Assembly (NCBI RefSeq): GCF_014692875.1 | Contig: NZ_CP061171.1 | Location: forward strand, 5,642,001 to 5,706,000 | DNA length: 64,000 bases | Reading direction: 5' to 3' | DNA from: Pedobacter riviphilus | GTDB lineage: Bacteria > Bacteroidota > Bacteroidia > Sphingobacteriales > Sphingobacteriaceae | Made by a program: the position numbers and the translations under genes | Notes under the pieces: model-generated | What the model was told of the DNA's origin: nothing | Databases searched by the model: none | Seen by the model: the letters and a program-made list of their open reading frames with translations, nothing else | Shown: piece after piece, positions 54,824 to 62,629 of the stretch | Numbering within the stretch: position 1 is the stretch's first letter | Layout of the letters: each line of letters begins with the position of its first letter

Positions 54824-54900
54824 AATAAACCCGACAAAGCGTCATAGCCCGCAGCCCGATATTTCATCGGGAGAGGACTATAAGCGGTGGCGGGACTTCA
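54824..54900 (+). repeat. Flavo-1-like structured repeat element, copy near 54.8 kb
   Basis: aataaacccgacaaagcg, stem cccgat/atcggg around atttc, and taagcggtggcgggacttc in the family order; followed by the tail gcgctgaacattgttttcc at 54911-54930. Confidence 0.6.
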
Positions 54901-55007
54901 GCTGCCACACAGCGCTGAACATTGTTTTCCAAAAAAAATACCTGCCAAATAGATAAGCAGGTATTTTCGTGGTGGTGTCAGTTGGTAACATCTGACTGCA
55001 TAAATTT

Positions 55008-55778
55008 TTATTTCCCATTTACTTTTAACAATTCAACCTCGAAGATCAAAGTGCTGTAAGGAGGAATATCCTGTCCTGCACCACGTGCTCCGTAAGCTAA
55101 ATCATATGGAATAAAAAATTTGTATTTAGAACCGGCAGGCATTAATTGTACACCTTCGGTCCAACCTTTAATTACCTGGTTTAATGGAAAAGAAATCGGT
55201 TCACCTCTATCATAAGAGCTGTCAAATTGTTTTCCATTTAATAATGTGCCTTTGTAATGCACCAGTACCGAATCGGTAGCCAGTGGTTTAACGCCAGTAC
55301 CAGCAGTTAAAACTTCGTATTGTAAGCCGCTTGCAGTTGTTTGTACACCCGCACGTTTTTTGTTCTGTTCTAAGAAATCTTGTCCTTCTTTCATAATTGG
55401 TGCATATTTAATTTTATTTGCTGCTTCTTCAGCTTTGTTTTTTACTGATGATGCCTTGGCTAATGCCTCATTAATACATTGTTGTGCCTGCTGCTGGGTT
55501 AAAGTAACCTTGCCACCTGTAAATGCATCTTTCAAGCCTTTTAACAATACTTCGTAATTTAAGGTAGAAAGACCAGTAGTTTTTAGGCCTGCACCGATAG
55601 ATGTACCAAAAGCGTAACTGGTAGAATCTAAAGTAGATTTTAACGCTGTAAAGGTTGATGTTTTACTTATGGCTGTAGTTGGTTTTTTGGCAACAGTTTT
55701 CTTTGCTGCTGTTTTGGTTTGTGCATAAGATGCAACAGCGATACCGGATAGACATACCGCTAAAAAAATTCTCTTCAT
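55008..55778 (-). CDS. Periplasmic FKBP-type peptidyl-prolyl isomerase (Mip/FkpA-like)
   Basis: 256 residues with a cleavable signal ending at ASYAQ (~20). After a Lys/Thr-rich linker, residues ~45-140 form the helical dimerization domain of FkpA/Mip proteins (DSTSYAFGTSIGAGLKTTGL, QQCINEALAKASSVKNKAEE). The FKBP catalytic domain occupies ~150-255 with TTASGLQYEVLTAGTGVKP, VHYKGTLLNGKQFDSSYDRG, VIKGWTEGVQLMPAGSKYKF, IPYDLAYGARGAGQDIPPYS and TLIFEVELL, keeping the active-site Tyr, Phe-Asp, Val-Ile, Trp, Tyr and Phe. It assists folding of exported proteins. It is monocistronic, downstream of ndk on the same strand. Confidence 0.94.
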   Translation of the reverse strand: MKRIFLAVCLSGIAVASYAQTKTAAKKTVAKKPTTAISKTSTFTALKSTLDSTSYAFGTSIGAGLKTTGLSTLNYEVLLKGLKDAFTGGKVTLTQQQAQQCINEALAKASSVKNKAEEAANKIKYAPIMKEGQDFLEQNKKRAGVQTTASGLQYEVLTAGTGVKPLATDSVLVHYKGTLLNGKQFDSSYDRGEPISFPLNQVIKGWTEGVQLMPAGSKYKFFIPYDLAYGARGAGQDIPPYSTLIFEVELLKVNGK

Positions 55779-55860
55779 TGATTATTTTATGTGTAATTAA
55801 TTCCAACAGGTTTAAAATGGTGGATTATATTTTAAGGCCGAAAGATACAAAATAGATAAA

Positions 55861-55894
55861 ACAATAAAACCCCGAATATTCGGGGTTTTATTGT
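55861..55894 (-). terminator. Perfect 34-bp palindrome, terminator of ndk
   Basis: The two 17-bp arms (acaataaaaccccgaat and its exact complement) meet without a spacer. The GC core with A/T flanks makes a hairpin with T-rich ends in either direction. It lies 19 bp past the ndk stop codon. Confidence 0.8.
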
Positions 55895-55913
55895 AAGTTT
55901 TTTGTGTTGGAAA

Positions 55914-56333
55914 CTAGAAACGTTCGTCTGCTTTGAAGAAGAAGTTACCTTCAATTTCTGCATTTTCGTCAGAATCTGAACCGTGAACAGCGTTTGCATC
56001 GATTGATTTTGCATATTTCTGACGGATTGTACCTTCTGCAGCTTCAGCTGGGTTAGTAGCACCGATCAATTTTCTGAAATCTTCAATGGCATTGTCTTTT
56101 TCTAAAATAGCAGCAACAATAGGCCCTGAAGACATAAAGCTTACTAAATCTTTGTAAAAAGGACGCTCAGCGTGAACAGCATAGAACTGACCAGCAGTTT
56201 CTTCTGTAAGTTTAGTATATTTTAATGCGATGATTTTGAAGCCAGCATTAGTAATGTCGTTAATGATTGATCCGATATGGCCGTTTGCTACTGCATCAGG
56301 CTTAATCATGGTAAAAGTTCTGTTAGTGCTCAT
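55914..56333 (-). CDS. ndk: Nucleoside diphosphate kinase
   Basis: 139 residues from the ATG at 56333; the frame continues to 56390 but that segment contains the promoter. It starts [20 protein letters not shown], with the active-site His117 in [20 protein letters not shown] and [19 protein letters not shown] earlier. It transfers the gamma phosphate from ATP through the phosphohistidine to nucleoside diphosphates, balancing NTP pools in the cytoplasm. It has a clean promoter and a palindromic terminator, so it is a single-gene unit. Confidence 0.97.
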   Translation of the reverse strand: MSTNRTFTMIKPDAVANGHIGSIINDITNAGFKIIALKYTKLTEETAGQFYAVHAERPFYKDLVSFMSSGPIVAAILEKDNAIEDFRKLIGATNPAEAAEGTIRQKYAKSIDANAVHGSDSDENAEIEGNFFFKADERF

Positions 56334-56359
56334 TGTGCTTTTTGATATCAAATTTTTTG

Positions 56360-56390
56360 CAAAAATACGTTTTAATTGACGAATAATCAA
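56360..56390 (-). promoter_or_regulatory. Promoter of ndk
   Basis: On the minus strand: TTG (56390-56388), a 20-bp spacer, and tatttttg (56367-56360), an exact match to the Bacteroidota promoter. It lies 26 bp before the ndk ATG and rules out the longer start. Confidence 0.75.
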
Positions 56391-56541
56391 CAGCTATTGC
56401 TTAAGATTGAAGTTGGTATATCATTAATGGTATTATGGCTTTAAATATGAAATAAAGCCTGTTTTTAGGATAAGATCTTGCTTATCTTAAAATCCTTTAA
56501 TCCTATATTAAAATTACTTAGCTTTGCAGCGCAAAAAATAT

Positions 56542-57552
56542 ATGCTTACACTAACTGAATTAAAAACATTATTGGCTACGCCACAACGAATTGTGATCAC
56601 TACGCATCACAAACCTGATGGCGATGCGATGGGTTCATCTCTGGGGTTATATGGATATTTAATTCAAAAAGGCCATCATGTTAGGGTAATCACACCAACA
56701 GATTATCCTACTTTTCTGCATTGGATGCCAAATAATGGTGATGTAATTATTTTTACAGATGAGCAAGAAAAGGCGGCCAGGTTAGTTGATGAAGCTTCGC
56801 TCATATTTTGCCTTGATTTTAATACCCTAAGTAGGATTAATGAATTAGGCGAATTGGTGAGGGCAGCAGGAGCAAAAAAAATCATGATCGATCATCACCT
56901 CGACCCTGAAGATTTTGACGACTATCGTCACTGGGATATCAATGCTTGTGCTGCTGCGCAGTTGGTTTACGATTTTATTGTAAATCAGTTACAGGATGGC
57001 GAGCTGATCAATAAAGATGTAGCTTCTTGTTTGTACACGGGTATTATGACCGATTCGGGATCTTTCCGCTTCTCATCGGCAACTTCAGAAGTATACCGTA
57101 TTGCCGCAAACCTGATCGATTTAGGGGCTGATCAATCGAAAATCCACGAGTTGGTATACGATAACTCAAGCGAAAATCGTTTGCGCTTTTTGGGCTATTG
57201 CCTATCAAACAAGTTAGAAGTTATAAGAGAATACAACACCGCCATTATTTCGGTGACGAAAGAAGAATTGGCACAGTACCATAGCATTACCGGCGACACA
57301 GAAGGGGTGGTAAACTATGCCCTTTCCATCAATGGTATCCGTTTGGCCGCGTTAATTATTGAACGACCAGATAAAGTTAAATTATCTGTTAGGTCTACAG
57401 GCGATTTTCCGGCCAATGAAATCTGTAAAAAGTATTTTAATGGCGGTGGTCATAGAAATGCAGCAGGTGGTGCGGCAGAAAAACCATTAAATGATGTAGT
57501 TAACGAATTTAAATCGATATTAGCAGAATATAAAGAACAATTGATTGCCTAA
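56542..57552 (+). CDS. DHH-family phosphoesterase (NrnA-like oligoribonuclease/pAp phosphatase)
   Basis: 336 residues from the ATG at 56542; a TTG at 56524 overlaps the tagctttg box (56519-56526). The DHH domain shows ITTHHKPDGDAMGSSLGLYG, LIFCLDFNTLSRINELGE, MIDHHLDPEDFDDYRHW (the DHH motif) and YTGIMTDSGSFRFSSATSEV. The DHHA1 domain ends with FNGGGHRNAAGGAAEKPLND. These ligands bind two Mn ions. NrnA-type enzymes degrade short RNA oligomers and dephosphorylate 3'-phosphoadenosine 5'-phosphate in the cytoplasm. It precedes two FKBP lipoprotein genes on the same strand (44-bp gap to the first), so it may be co-transcribed with them. Confidence 0.92.
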   Translation: MLTLTELKTLLATPQRIVITTHHKPDGDAMGSSLGLYGYLIQKGHHVRVITPTDYPTFLHWMPNNGDVIIFTDEQEKAARLVDEASLIFCLDFNTLSRINELGELVRAAGAKKIMIDHHLDPEDFDDYRHWDINACAAAQLVYDFIVNQLQDGELINKDVASCLYTGIMTDSGSFRFSSATSEVYRIAANLIDLGADQSKIHELVYDNSSENRLRFLGYCLSNKLEVIREYNTAIISVTKEELAQYHSITGDTEGVVNYALSINGIRLAALIIERPDKVKLSVRSTGDFPANEICKKYFNGGGHRNAAGGAAEKPLNDVVNEFKSILAEYKEQLIA

Positions 57553-57596
57553 GGGTAAGAAATAAACACTAAAACTTAAAAAAGTCAAATTAATAA

Positions 57597-58592
57597 ATGA
57601 AAAAGGGAATTATTATTCTAGCAGCAGCCACTTTAGGTTTAGCAGCATGTAAACAAGAAAAAAAGGGAGCTGGTGGCTTATTGTATACCATTCACCACTC
57701 GGCAGGTAACGAGAAAATCAAAGAAGGCGATATCGTTAAAATGAATTTTATCCAGAAAAACGATAAAGATTCAGTTTTATCAAGCACTTTTGATAGCGAA
57801 ACGCCTGCGGTATTTCCTGCACAGAAAAAAATGTATGCTGGTGATATGAACGACGTTTTAACATTGTTTGGAGAAGGCGATAGTGCTACTTTTAAAGTAA
57901 ACTTGGATACTATGGCATTTCATAGTAAACAACCTAAACCAGAGCAGTTCAAAAATGATAAATACATTACTTTTACGGTGAAAATCGAGAAAGTATTCAA
58001 GAAAAAGGCTGGCGAAGCTGATTCTACTTTTAACAAAAGAGCACAGGAATTTTTTCAGGCTGATTATAAAGCTAGTTCAGAAAAAAAGAAAGCTGCTGAA
58101 CCTGCTAAGTTAAAAGCTTATCTAGAAGATACTAAACTGGCAACCAAAACTACTGCAAGTGGTTTACACTACATTATCGAAAATGCAGGTAGTGCAGAAA
58201 AACCAGCTTTAGGCGATACTGTATTAATTGAATATACTGGTAGAGTGACTAAAAAAGGTAAAGATGGTAAATACAAAATCTTCGATACAAGTGATGAGAA
58301 ACTGGCTAAAGCAGAAAAGGAATTTAAACCAGGTAAACCTTACGGTCCTCAAAAAATGCCAGTTGGCGGTACAATCCCAGGATTTACCGAAGCTTTACAG
58401 TTAATTGGTAAAGGTGGTAAAATTAAAGTGATTATCCCTTCTAACTTAGGTTATGGCGAGCAAGGTGCACCTCAAGTAGGTATTATGCCTTTCAGCCCAA
58501 TTGCTTTCGATTTAGAAATCAAAGATATTATCAAAGGAAAACCAGCTGCAGCAGCTCCAGTTCAAATGCCTGCTCCAGTAGTTAAAAAATAA
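57597..58592 (+). CDS. FKBP-type peptidyl-prolyl isomerase lipoprotein, tandem copy 1
   Basis: 331 residues with a lipobox (TLGLAAC, Cys18), so anchored in a membrane facing the periplasm. Residues ~35-135 look like a degenerate FKBP domain (EGDIVKMNFIQKNDKDSVLS, TFDSETPAVFPAQ, VLTLFGEGDSATFKVNLD, ITFTVKIEKVF) that lacks the DLAYG loop. Residues ~180-315 are the catalytic FKBP domain (TTASGLHYIIENAGSAEKPA, YTGRVTKKGKDGKYKIFDTS, GTIPGFTEALQLIGKGGKIK, IPSNLGYGEQGAPQVGIMPF), where the usual Trp of the active site is Phe. It probably helps fold exported proteins. A paralogue follows 202 bp later. Confidence 0.9.
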   Translation: MKKGIIILAAATLGLAACKQEKKGAGGLLYTIHHSAGNEKIKEGDIVKMNFIQKNDKDSVLSSTFDSETPAVFPAQKKMYAGDMNDVLTLFGEGDSATFKVNLDTMAFHSKQPKPEQFKNDKYITFTVKIEKVFKKKAGEADSTFNKRAQEFFQADYKASSEKKKAAEPAKLKAYLEDTKLATKTTASGLHYIIENAGSAEKPALGDTVLIEYTGRVTKKGKDGKYKIFDTSDEKLAKAEKEFKPGKPYGPQKMPVGGTIPGFTEALQLIGKGGKIKVIIPSNLGYGEQGAPQVGIMPFSPIAFDLEIKDIIKGKPAAAAPVQMPAPVVKK

Positions 58593-58610
58593 TTTCTTTA
58601 AGATATTTAA

Positions 58611-58646
58611 AAATCCTGCTTATTTATTTAGGCAGGATTTTTTTTT
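58611..58646 (+). terminator. Intrinsic terminator between the tandem FKBP genes
   Basis: aaatcctgc (58611-58619) pairs with gcaggattt (58632-58640), followed by a T tract. It shows that the two FKBP genes are not simply co-transcribed. Confidence 0.88.
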
Positions 58647-58715
58647 GCCCACCTTTTTTTGATGCTGAACCGATAAATAAAACATTTCAAAGATTTATAA
58701 AAACTTAATATAACC

Positions 58716-58723
58716 TATCTTTG
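58716..58723 (+). promoter_or_regulatory. -7 element for the second FKBP lipoprotein gene
   Basis: tatctttg matches TAnnTTTG exactly, 71 bp upstream of the ATG at 58795 and after the preceding terminator. No clear -33 TTG. Confidence 0.5.
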
Positions 58724-58794
58724 TAGTGATCTAATAAAATAGCAGGTATTTTGAAAAAAGATATTTAGGCTGTTTTGAAATAAATAAAATTTAA

Positions 58795-59763
58795 ATGAAG
58801 AACGGAATTATTATTCTCTTGGTAGCGGCTTTGGGCTTGTCTGCCTGTAACAAATTCGAAAAAGGTGAAGGAGATATGACTTACAAGATCTATAAAAGTG
58901 AAGGTAAGCCAAAAATTCAGGATGGAGATTATGTAAAGTTAAATGGTGTTCAAACGGTAGAAACCAATACCAATCCCGATTCGGTAATGGTAAATACCTA
59001 TGACAATGAACGTCCGGCTTTCTTTGCCATCAGCAAATCGATGTTTAAAGGTGATTTAGCCTCTGGATTAAAACTGCTTGGTGAAGGCGATAGCGCCGTT
59101 TTTAAATTGAACCTGGATTCGATGGAGAAATATTCAGGTCAGCCTAAACCAAAAGGACTAAAATCAAACATTGCTTCTTTTACCATTAAAATTGAGAAAG
59201 TATTGCATAAAGGGAAAGACGCTGATTCTATTTTCGAAGCGAAGAAACGCCTTTTCTTTGAGTCTGAGTACAAAGCACTAAATGAAAAAAATAAAGTGGT
59301 AGAGCCCGCTAAAATTGCAAAGTATGTTGCCGAGAATAATTTAAAGGTAACTACTGCGCCATCTGGACTACAGTATGTTATTTCTGCCCCAGGCAATTCA
59401 GAAAGAGCAACTTTAACAGATACGGTATTAATGGATTACACAGGCCAGTTTACGAATAAAAAATCGAACGGAGCATTAAATGTTTTTGATACTTCGAATG
59501 CTAAAATTGCAAAAGAAGCCGGGATTTTCTCTGAAAACGTACAATATGTACCGCGTAGTTTACCTTTAGGGCAATTGCCACAAGGAGTTATTCAGGGGAT
59601 CCAACTTATTGGTGTTGGCGGTAAGATCAAAATGATTTTGCCATCAAGATTGGGTTTTGGCGAAAATGGTGGCGGACCGATTAATCCATTCACACCTTTG
59701 GTATTTGATGTAGAACTGAAAGGTATTATTAAGCCAAATGTGGCAACCCCAGTAACTAAGTAA
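58795..59763 (+). CDS. FKBP-type peptidyl-prolyl isomerase lipoprotein, tandem copy 2
   Basis: 322 residues, colinear with the gene at 57597: lipobox ALGLSAC (Cys18), degenerate FKBP-like N-terminal domain (~35-135; QDGDYVKLNGVQTVETN, LKLLGEGDSAVFKLNLDSME, ASFTIKIEKVLHKG), a helical linker and a C-terminal FKBP domain (~180-318; TTAPSGLQYVISAPGNSERA, LNVFDTSNAKIAKEAG, LPQGVIQGIQLIGVGGKIKM, LPSRLGFGENGGGPINPFTP). Here the active-site Tyr of the YG loop is Phe (GFGE) and the Trp position is Ile (VIQGIQL), so isomerase activity may be reduced and a chaperone role is possible. It has its own promoter box and terminator. Confidence 0.9.
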   Translation: MKNGIIILLVAALGLSACNKFEKGEGDMTYKIYKSEGKPKIQDGDYVKLNGVQTVETNTNPDSVMVNTYDNERPAFFAISKSMFKGDLASGLKLLGEGDSAVFKLNLDSMEKYSGQPKPKGLKSNIASFTIKIEKVLHKGKDADSIFEAKKRLFFESEYKALNEKNKVVEPAKIAKYVAENNLKVTTAPSGLQYVISAPGNSERATLTDTVLMDYTGQFTNKKSNGALNVFDTSNAKIAKEAGIFSENVQYVPRSLPLGQLPQGVIQGIQLIGVGGKIKMILPSRLGFGENGGGPINPFTPLVFDVELKGIIKPNVATPVTK

Positions 59764-59780
59764 ATATTTACCATAACATA

Positions 59781-59827
59781 AAGGCGCAAGGATCAGTAAA
59801 TTATAATACTGGGCTTGCGCTTTTTTT
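59781..59827 (+). terminator. Intrinsic terminator after FKBP copy 2
   Basis: gcgcaag (59784-59790) pairs with cttgcgc (59814-59820), extended by weaker A-T and G-U pairs, followed by a T tract. Confidence 0.75.
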
Positions 59828-59914
59828 GTGTTAAGAAATTGATAATTATAGTAGTAAAAGAATTTTTTTGTTTAAATTAGATTAACAAAACAAATAATCA
59901 TCCTTATTATCACT

Positions 59915-60196
59915 ATGCGCTCAAGCAGTACTATTATGTTTCTGGGCCTGAAATTGATGCTGTTCAACATGTTTTTCAGTCTGTTTCTAAAGGATGGATA
60001 CTGCAGGCACGTAAAGGCTTCTTATCGTTGTCCAGCATACAATAGAAATAATCACAGTATTTCCAAATGGCTTCACTCAATCGCTATTGAAAAGCAGAGG
60101 GATGGTTTATTGGAATATGTCAAAAAAAAACTGCCACCTACCTTAGTTAAAAACATAAAATTTAAAGCTTTTGATAGAATATTGGATAAGTTTTGA
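59915..60196 (+). CDS. Possible small hypothetical protein
   Basis: 93 residues: a hydrophobic N-terminal stretch (STIMFLGLKLMLFNMFFSLF) then a basic region (DGYCRHVKASYRCPAYNR) and an amphipathic C-terminus (DGLLEYVKKKLPPTLVKN). No family is recognized. The frame lies in a 520-bp interval that otherwise holds no gene, 90 bp before the LuxR regulator on the same strand. No promoter or convincing ribosome site stands out, so this could be a chance frame. If real it may be a small membrane-associated protein. Confidence 0.35.
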   Translation: MRSSSTIMFLGLKLMLFNMFFSLFLKDGYCRHVKASYRCPAYNRNNHSISKWLHSIAIEKQRDGLLEYVKKKLPPTLVKNIKFKAFDRILDKF

Positions 60197-60285
60197 ATAG
60201 ATATATTAAACTTTTGTTTAAAAATCTATTCAAACTGTTTTTCCTGCCTTCAGGTGAAAATGATTAACGTTTAAAACTAAACTTT

Positions 60286-60921
60286 ATGGAAAAGATCAAG
60301 GTCTTTTTAATTCACGATTATGATGCTTTAATGGATAGTGTTGAATCCATTCTAAGTGATTCAGAAAGTATTGTTGTTGTTGGTAAGGCTAATTCTGCAG
60401 CACTTGCCGAACAATTGATCAGGACTAAGATACCAGATATTGTACTTGCCGATGTTAGTGTTTGCGAAAAGGTTGGAGCTGATTTAACTAAATTGATTAA
60501 AAGAGAATTTCCCAAAATTAAAGTTATTGTACTTTCTATGCAGGATGATTTTATCAATATTTCGAAAATGATCAAGTCTGGAGCAACAGGTTATCTTTTA
60601 AAAAATGTAAAGTTTCACGAACTGCATAAAGCAATTAATAAGGTTATGCTTGGCGAAACCTATATACAAAATTCCATCACCGCTAAATTTATTAATGGTT
60701 ACCAGCGTGAAAACCATACAGAAGAAGTGAATATTTTATCACCTCGAGAAGTAGAAATTATTAGGTTGATTGCCAAAGAATACACTTCTGCAAGTATAGG
60801 CAGGATGCTCTTTATTTCGGAGCATACAGTAGAAACCCATCGTAAAAATATATGGCGTAAAACTGGTGTGAAATCAATTGTTGGTTTGCTGAATTTTGCA
60901 CACGAGCATCAGCTGATTTAA
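60286..60921 (+). CDS. NarL/FixJ-family response regulator with LuxR-type DNA-binding domain
   Basis: 211 residues. The receiver (~1-120) has Asp11 and Asp13 in the acidic pocket (IHDYDA rather than the usual DDH), phospho-acceptor Asp56 (DIVLADVSV), Ser84 (VIVLSMQDD) and Lys106 (GYLLKNVKF). The C-terminal LuxR helix-turn-helix (~148-211) reads LSPREVEIIRLIAKEYTSAS, GRMLFISEHTVETHRKNIWR. It would bind DNA on phosphorylation. No histidine kinase is encoded in the window, so it is an orphan here and its targets are unknown. Bacteroidota contain many such regulators paired with membrane kinases elsewhere. Confidence 0.92.
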   Translation: MEKIKVFLIHDYDALMDSVESILSDSESIVVVGKANSAALAEQLIRTKIPDIVLADVSVCEKVGADLTKLIKREFPKIKVIVLSMQDDFINISKMIKSGATGYLLKNVKFHELHKAINKVMLGETYIQNSITAKFINGYQRENHTEEVNILSPREVEIIRLIAKEYTSASIGRMLFISEHTVETHRKNIWRKTGVKSIVGLLNFAHEHQLI

Positions 60922-60930
60922 TTTTGAAAG

Positions 60931-60963
60931 AGACCTCACAGGTTTCATAAACTTGCGAGGTCT
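60931..60963. terminator. Hairpin between convergent genes
   Basis: agacctc (60931-60937) pairs with gaggtct (60957-60963), and the stem continues inward as caggttt/aaacttg after one mismatch. It lies between the LuxR gene and the convergent BON-SH3 gene; no strong T tract. Confidence 0.55.
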
Positions 60964-60973
60964 GTTTGAATTT

Positions 60974-61396
60974 TTAAGCTTGCGCTTCTAAATATTGCGC
61001 ATAACAATAACCTTCTTCGCCATCGTTAGTCCTTACCAGCCACCATAAATCGTTGCTTCTGTTTACCAGGGTAATCACCTCGCCATGTGCAGCTTTACCT
61101 ACAATTGGTTGATCCGTTCCCGGGCCTTTACGGATATTTAGATTACTGCTCTCTGTAATCACTTTTGCATGGGTAACAGCGGCATCAATGGCCACGTTTA
61201 CATTCAGAACCAAGTCGCCTGATGTAAAGTTGGGGTCAATTTGATTATAAACTTCCCAAAGATGATCTTTAGTTGCACCATCGGCAGCAGTTCCATCTAT
61301 GTATAAAACCCCGTCTTGCTCCCTCACCGCTAAATCTGCTATGCCTGCCGCAGTTGCTGCGTCAGTTAGTGCTTTGTATTTATCTGCTAATGCCAT
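60974..61396 (-). CDS. BON-like + bacterial SH3 domain protein
   Basis: 140 residues without a signal peptide. The first ~70 residues resemble a BON domain (KYKALTDAATAAGIADLAVR, GVLYIDGTAADGATKDHLWE); residues ~75-138 are a bacterial SH3 domain (SSNLNIRKGPGTDQPIVGKA, GEVITLVNRSNDLWWLVRTN, GEEGYCYAQYLEAQ). The layout recalls the BON-LysM protein YgaU/KbpA with the LysM swapped for SH3. BON domains bind phospholipid or small ligands and SH3b binds peptidoglycan or peptides, but with no export signal the site of action is unclear. It starts 7 bp after the BON lipoprotein gene on the same strand, so the two form an operon. Confidence 0.8.
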   Translation of the reverse strand: MALADKYKALTDAATAAGIADLAVREQDGVLYIDGTAADGATKDHLWEVYNQIDPNFTSGDLVLNVNVAIDAAVTHAKVITESSNLNIRKGPGTDQPIVGKAAHGEVITLVNRSNDLWWLVRTNDGEEGYCYAQYLEAQA

Positions 61397-61403
61397 GGCT
61401 CAG

Positions 61404-61868
61404 TTATTTAACGGTTAATTTATTGTCTATTTTTTTAGGTTTTAATGCACTCAAATGCTGCATTAAGGTGATTAATGAGGCTTTTTTAATTTCGCCGGTT
61501 AAGAGAACTACACCATCTTTAACCTCGGCTTTCACCGTTGGGAAATCTTTGGTCGCATCAGCAACATTTTTAATTAAAGTAGGGTCTTCTGCAATTACAA
61601 CAGGTACATCTGCTGGTTTAACTGTTAAATTGTTGATTACAGATTTTACCCCTTTTTCTGCCTTTGCAATTTCTTCTGCTTTGGTTTTTGTGGCTTCATC
61701 ATCAACTTCACCAGTTAAAGTTACTTCGCCTTTAGTAACAGCTACGGTAATACCAGCAGCTTCTTTGGCCTGGATTGCAGCCTGGATTGCCGCATCTTTT
61801 GGTTTACAGCCTACAAAAAATAGTGTAGTTGCAATAACCATGCTCATTAATAATTTAGTTGTTTTCAT
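61404..61868 (-). CDS. BON-domain lipoprotein (two BON domains)
   Basis: 154 residues with a lipobox near VIATTLFFVGC (Cys21), so membrane anchored and periplasmic. Two BON domains follow: ~25-90 (AAIQAAIQAKEAAGITVAVT, GEVTLTGEVDDEATKTKAEE, GVKSVINNLTV) and ~92-152 (DPTLIKNVADATKDFPTVKA, GVVLLTGEIKKASLITLMQH). BON proteins such as OsmY and DolP bind phospholipids and support envelope integrity under stress, which is the likely role. It is the first gene of a pair with the BON-SH3 protein. Confidence 0.88.
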   Translation of the reverse strand: MKTTKLLMSMVIATTLFFVGCKPKDAAIQAAIQAKEAAGITVAVTKGEVTLTGEVDDEATKTKAEEIAKAEKGVKSVINNLTVKPADVPVVIAEDPTLIKNVADATKDFPTVKAEVKDGVVLLTGEIKKASLITLMQHLSALKPKKIDNKLTVK

Positions 61869-62155
61869 CCTCTTGGTTTTATATTGATATTATTTGACAA
61901 TACAATGCTTAGAAAACTTAAATAGTTTCCTTTTTACTCGGTGGGATGACTTCGTTAAAGCTAATATATGAAATACGTTTAATTAGAAACTAAAATCTTT
62001 TATTTATTTCAGAATAAATTTTAAACAGCGCCCTGGCTTAATCGCGATTTGATGATCCGTATTTATAACATTTGATTTATAACCAACAAGGGGAGTGAAG
62101 TGATCAATCATTCGAACAGCCTTCTCAGGTGTTAAAAACCTGAGGTGACTGAAAA
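61869..62155. other. Intergenic region between the BON operon and the CYTH gene
   Basis: 287 bp. A hairpin ctcaggt/acctgag at about 62128-62145 lies just past the CYTH stop codon and may terminate that minus-strand unit; nothing else recognizable apart from the presumed BON promoter. Confidence 0.5.
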
Positions 62156-62629
62156 TTAAATCCAATCTTTAAAGGGCTTAACTGCTAAATTAGAATTATA
62201 ATATTTTTCTTCTTCGGTAACTTCTCTGCTTATCCAATCTGGGAGTTCGAATATTTCGTCTTCACTGTCAAGTTCAATTTCGGCAACAATTAGTCCTTTA
62301 TTATCGCCCAAAAATACATCTATCTCCCAAACCTTGCCGTTAAATGTAATTTCATAACGTGTTTTTGAAAGTTCAGTTAAGGAAAAGTGATCTAATAACT
62401 CTGTGGCTTCACCAACAGGGATTTCATATTCGTATTCCATCCGGGTTGCACCAATCGTTTGACCTTTTATGGTTAAAAAACCTTTGGTTTCGGTTGCCCT
62501 TACGCGCACCGTTTTATCTTGATCACTAAGTAAATAACCTTGTCTAAAAAGTTTTCCTTCTGGTTTGCTCAGGTTATTCCACTTCTGATGATCGATTAAG
62601 AATTTGCGTTCTATTTCTTTTCCCATCAT
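62156..62629 (-). CDS. CYTH-domain (triphosphate tunnel metalloenzyme) protein
   Basis: 157 residues. The CYTH signature is at the N-terminus: GKEIERKFLIDHQKW holds the ExExK motif. Further strands of the tunnel are present: RQGYLLSDQDKTVRVRATET, GFLTIKGQTIGATRMEYEYE, LSKTRYEITFNGKVWEIDVF, and the acidic GLIVAEIELDSEDEIFELPD. It binds triphosphates with Mg or Mn; bacterial members are mostly inorganic triphosphatases, with adenylate cyclase less likely for this short form. The start ATGATG overlaps the GH20 stop by 4 bp, so it is translated with that gene, an arrangement with no obvious functional link. Confidence 0.9.
   Translation of the reverse strand: MMGKEIERKFLIDHQKWNNLSKPEGKLFRQGYLLSDQDKTVRVRATETKGFLTIKGQTIGATRMEYEYEIPVGEATELLDHFSLTELSKTRYEITFNGKVWEIDVFLGDNKGLIVAEIELDSEDEIFELPDWISREVTEEEKYYNSNLAVKPFKDWI

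Noticed and set aside
56334..56390. Longer ndk start
   Set aside because: The segment contains an exact promoter (TTG, 20 bp, tatttttg) on the same strand.
61273..61887. 204-residue plus-strand frame
   Set aside because: It lies antisense to two well-supported BON genes; hydrophobic content reflects the reverse complement of Ala/Val/Lys-rich coding sequence.
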